This document shows positions 61,451 through 64,000 of a stretch of 64,000 nucleotides of DNA, piece by piece. A model generated the notes under the pieces. That model did no database searches. It saw only the letters and a program-made list of their open reading frames with translations, and had not been told where the DNA came from. A program made the position numbers and the translations under genes. Positions within the stretch are counted from its first letter, which is position 1. Every line of letters starts with the position of its first letter. The stretch comes from Lanius collurio (taxonomy: Eukaryota > Chordata > Aves > Passeriformes > Laniidae): the NCBI GenBank assembly GCA_020086605.1, contig JACBWW010000004.1:9068503-9132502 (forward strand), in the 5' to 3' direction.

Positions 61451-64000
61451 AAACCCCTTCTTTTTTCATTATTTAATCTGTATGAGCAGCAAACTTGGGC
61501 ATTTTTAAAAATCAAACTCACTATTTTTTTATTTTTTTAAAAGCTGATTATCAACTGTCCAGCACTTTTGCCAGTTTCTTTCTGATCACTCCTCTCTTCC
61601 TCAATGAAATATGACTTATCAACTTTGTAATCAGCTGCAATGACAAAAATATGTGCAAACATAAACACGTGCAAGACAAATGACAACTGAACTGCAGAAG
61701 AGATAGTCTGAAGCACAAAGATGAGAAGATGAGTTAATCTCTTCACATTTTCCCTTTAAAAGTCTCTTAGGAACAAAAGCTGCTTGAGTTGTTTTACTGT
61801 TGCTTGTTCTTAGATTTTAACAGAGCTTAGAATGTGAGGAGCTTTTTGACTCTAGTATGAGAGGTACCCTTAGAAGGAATAAATACGCTGGCTGCAGTCT
61901 GTCTGGTCTGTCTTGCTGGGTGCTGATATATATAAACACCTTCCCTGTTTGGCCTTCTGGCTGTGGGAGGGCAGGGAAAGGGACTATCCCTTTCTTTCCT
62001 CTGATAGTGAGGGGACTTCAGCTCTGAAGGGATATGTTGGCAAGCAGATACAGGAATACTACATCTAACTGCTACTACAGCAGTGAGTGGAATGATGCAT
62101 GGTACCTCAGGGGAGAATTGGATTTTTCCTTAGAAGAAACATAAATAAAAACCCCACATTTCTACCCTTTCGATTTCATGGCCTTTATACAAACACAGCA
62201 GTTTTGCCCTAACTGTGGTATTTGAGGGCTTTAATAACCCACTCCACAAATCTATAGCAATCCAGGGAAAGGTCTCAGATCTTCTCAGTCCAAGTATGGA
62301 GACTCTAAAAGTCTTTTATCTATGGGGAAGTGTGTATAATGTTTCCCTTGTGCTTTTTGCATTTTACAAGTAACTGGAGTGCCTCATGCCAAATACTAGA
62401 ATATTGAGTGTGCCTCTGTCTGTGTGTCTGTCTGCACAAGAAATTTTAGCTGATTCTTCACAAGCATAAAGGTGTTATAAAATGCTGGCATATCATATCT
62501 TCCTTGATTTTTCATCACTAAATATTGCAGTTTCTCTGTACTAGTCTGGTTTTACCAGAGTTGCAATTCTTCTCCAACCTCCTCTCAAGAGTTTTATTTC
62601 TCTTTAGCCCTGCATGATGCCATCTCCAGTTCAGCCTTTGCTCACAGTATTTAGATTCCCTAATCATCTCAATTAATTTCTTTAGGTTCCTGTCTGTTTA
62701 TTGTATCCATGTTTTAGCATTTGGATAATTCTGTCAAATATAAGTTTCCTAATGATTTCCACCGTAGAGTTCTTTGACCCAGTCAAACAGCTTTTACTGG
62801 AAAATAGTGAGAATACTGGGTCTGTTGATGACTGTGGGATGCTTTTGTGCATGAATCATGTGTGGATGTGCAATTTTACAAGAGGGGAAAAATCATCATC
62901 TTTTATACTGTATAAGTATTGGCTGAGTTACATCTTTTTCTTCATGAGTCTAAATCAGGATAATTCCAATGATCTGATCTTAGATGCAGAATTAGTCAAC
63001 AATTTTTGTCTAAAGGACTATATAGGTGCAATTGAGCCTTTACATGACTATGTCACATAGGATTAAGGATGGAAAATAATATATATATAATTATGCAAAT
63101 AAAATTATTTAAATGGATGATGATAATGATTAGACTAAAATATATTAATCAGTATTATTTACTACACAGTAGAGATAGCTGTAGCTACTAATAGAGTGCC
63201 CTATTTATTGAAGCAATATCCAAGCCATGATATCAAAGTCAGCAAAATAATTATGAAGTTGGGGTATGTTACATACCCATATTAATGACCATGAGCAAAT
63301 CTCTTTTGTCCAACCTAAAGGAGTAACCTGGAGAGGGGTCTCCACTCAAGGGAGGAATTTCCACACCCACTCCAAGAGGTGAAATGTTAGAATATCCTAT
63401 GATTAAAATTGGGGCATGGGATTCTTAGTATGAAGTGATTGTCAGTCATATGTCTCTAGGCCAGCTGTGCCAGCTCAGCAGCCTTAGATAAATTATCAGC
63501 ATTACAGCTTTTTGGTTGCTTTATCAGGATCTTTCTCTGCCTTGTGCTCACTGGTGTCAGTTTCTGTCAGGAAACGTTGTCCTTCCTCAGAGTGTTTCAG
63601 ACTGATGAGTCAGACTGGTCTCAGCATTCTTCAACACCAAAGCACTGTGACCCCCCTCCATCCAGCGCTCGTACCTTCTGTAAATATTGCATAGTTCCAG
63701 CTCTTTTGCCTCCAGTTAGGCAGGGCATCCTGCTACAAAGGCACCATATTTGTGTACACATATGCAAAAGAGGAAAAAAAAGGCAAGGCAGAAAAGGCAA
63801 AGACCCCTCAGTACACTGGAAGAAAGACACCTTATTAAAACTGAATCACAGACCACCTCACTTCAGCTAGGCAAAGAAAAGGAATCCACAGCTGCTCAGC
63901 CAATTATTCCCATCTAAACAGCAGTTTCATGAGATAAAATACAAGACAGAGAGTATAGGGGTTTACAAGAGAAACATAAGACCATAATTTTTTGTAAAGA
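61451..64000. other. Intergenic, no supported gene
   Basis: AT-rich sequence to the end of the window. A 119-codon plus-strand frame (62701-63060) is hydrophobic then polar but has no recognisable family signature. Nothing else was identified. Confidence 0.45.

Noticed and set aside
62701..63060. A 119-codon plus-strand frame with a hydrophobic start
   Set aside because: The N terminus could pass for a signal anchor, but there is no family similarity I recognise and no supporting promoter or splice signal.
1..64000. CRISPR arrays, prokaryotic operons or a novel defence-like system
   Set aside because: The sequence is a vertebrate nuclear locus; the tandem repeats present are satellites without unique spacers, and no clustered unknown genes exist.

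Overview
This is vertebrate genomic DNA, almost certainly from a bird and probably a songbird. Three things point there. Several stretches match CR1 LINE retrotransposons, including copies that keep the typical avian CR1 3' end (TCATAGAAT / ATTCTATGATTCT tails). Several long terminal repeats read like the avian ERVL/ERVK-type LTRs that are abundant in passerines. The two clear genes are intron-poor receptor genes with bird-like sequence. There is no bacterial-style gene organisation. The composition is AT-rich and gene-poor, and most open reading frames are chance frames or fall in repeats.

The only well-supported protein-coding genes are two kinin-receptor GPCRs, in tandem on the minus strand. 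BDKRB2 (about 26.57-27.72 kb) is transcriptionally upstream and BDKRB1 (about 17.30-18.40 kb) is downstream, with about 8.2 kb between the coding regions. The B2-then-B1 order on one strand is the usual vertebrate arrangement. In each gene the whole receptor sits in one terminal coding exon. The chosen ATG lies 2-13 bases after a good splice acceptor, so the longer frames that run upstream probably include intron sequence. BDKRB2 is the constitutive-type receptor (called the ornithokinin receptor in birds) and keeps the B2 internalisation tail. BDKRB1 is the partner paralogue, with substitutions at ligand-pocket positions discussed in the findings.

Layout: 0-1.4 kb holds a GC-rich stretch with a 15-copy 26/28-bp minisatellite. 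1.4-8.1 kb is unannotatable sequence with one CR1 tail. 8.1-10.2 kb is a cluster of LTR sequence in both orientations. 12.8-14.5 kb is the 3' portion of an ERVL-like provirus on the minus strand. 14.86-15.66 kb is a TTCCC pentanucleotide satellite interrupted by a 375-base assembly gap. 17.3-27.7 kb is the receptor pair. 27.7-64 kb is a gene-poor region holding a plus-strand LTR (30.8 kb), another LTR-like unit (40.4 kb) and five CR1 fragments (34.8, 43.2, 52.1-53.3, 58.7-59.9 and 61.2 kb). The 5' exons and promoters of the receptors are not identifiable by eye. I found no RNA gene, no CRISPR array and no convincing undescribed system. The most biologically interesting signals are the binding-pocket and loop differences in the avian receptors and the expanded repeats around them.
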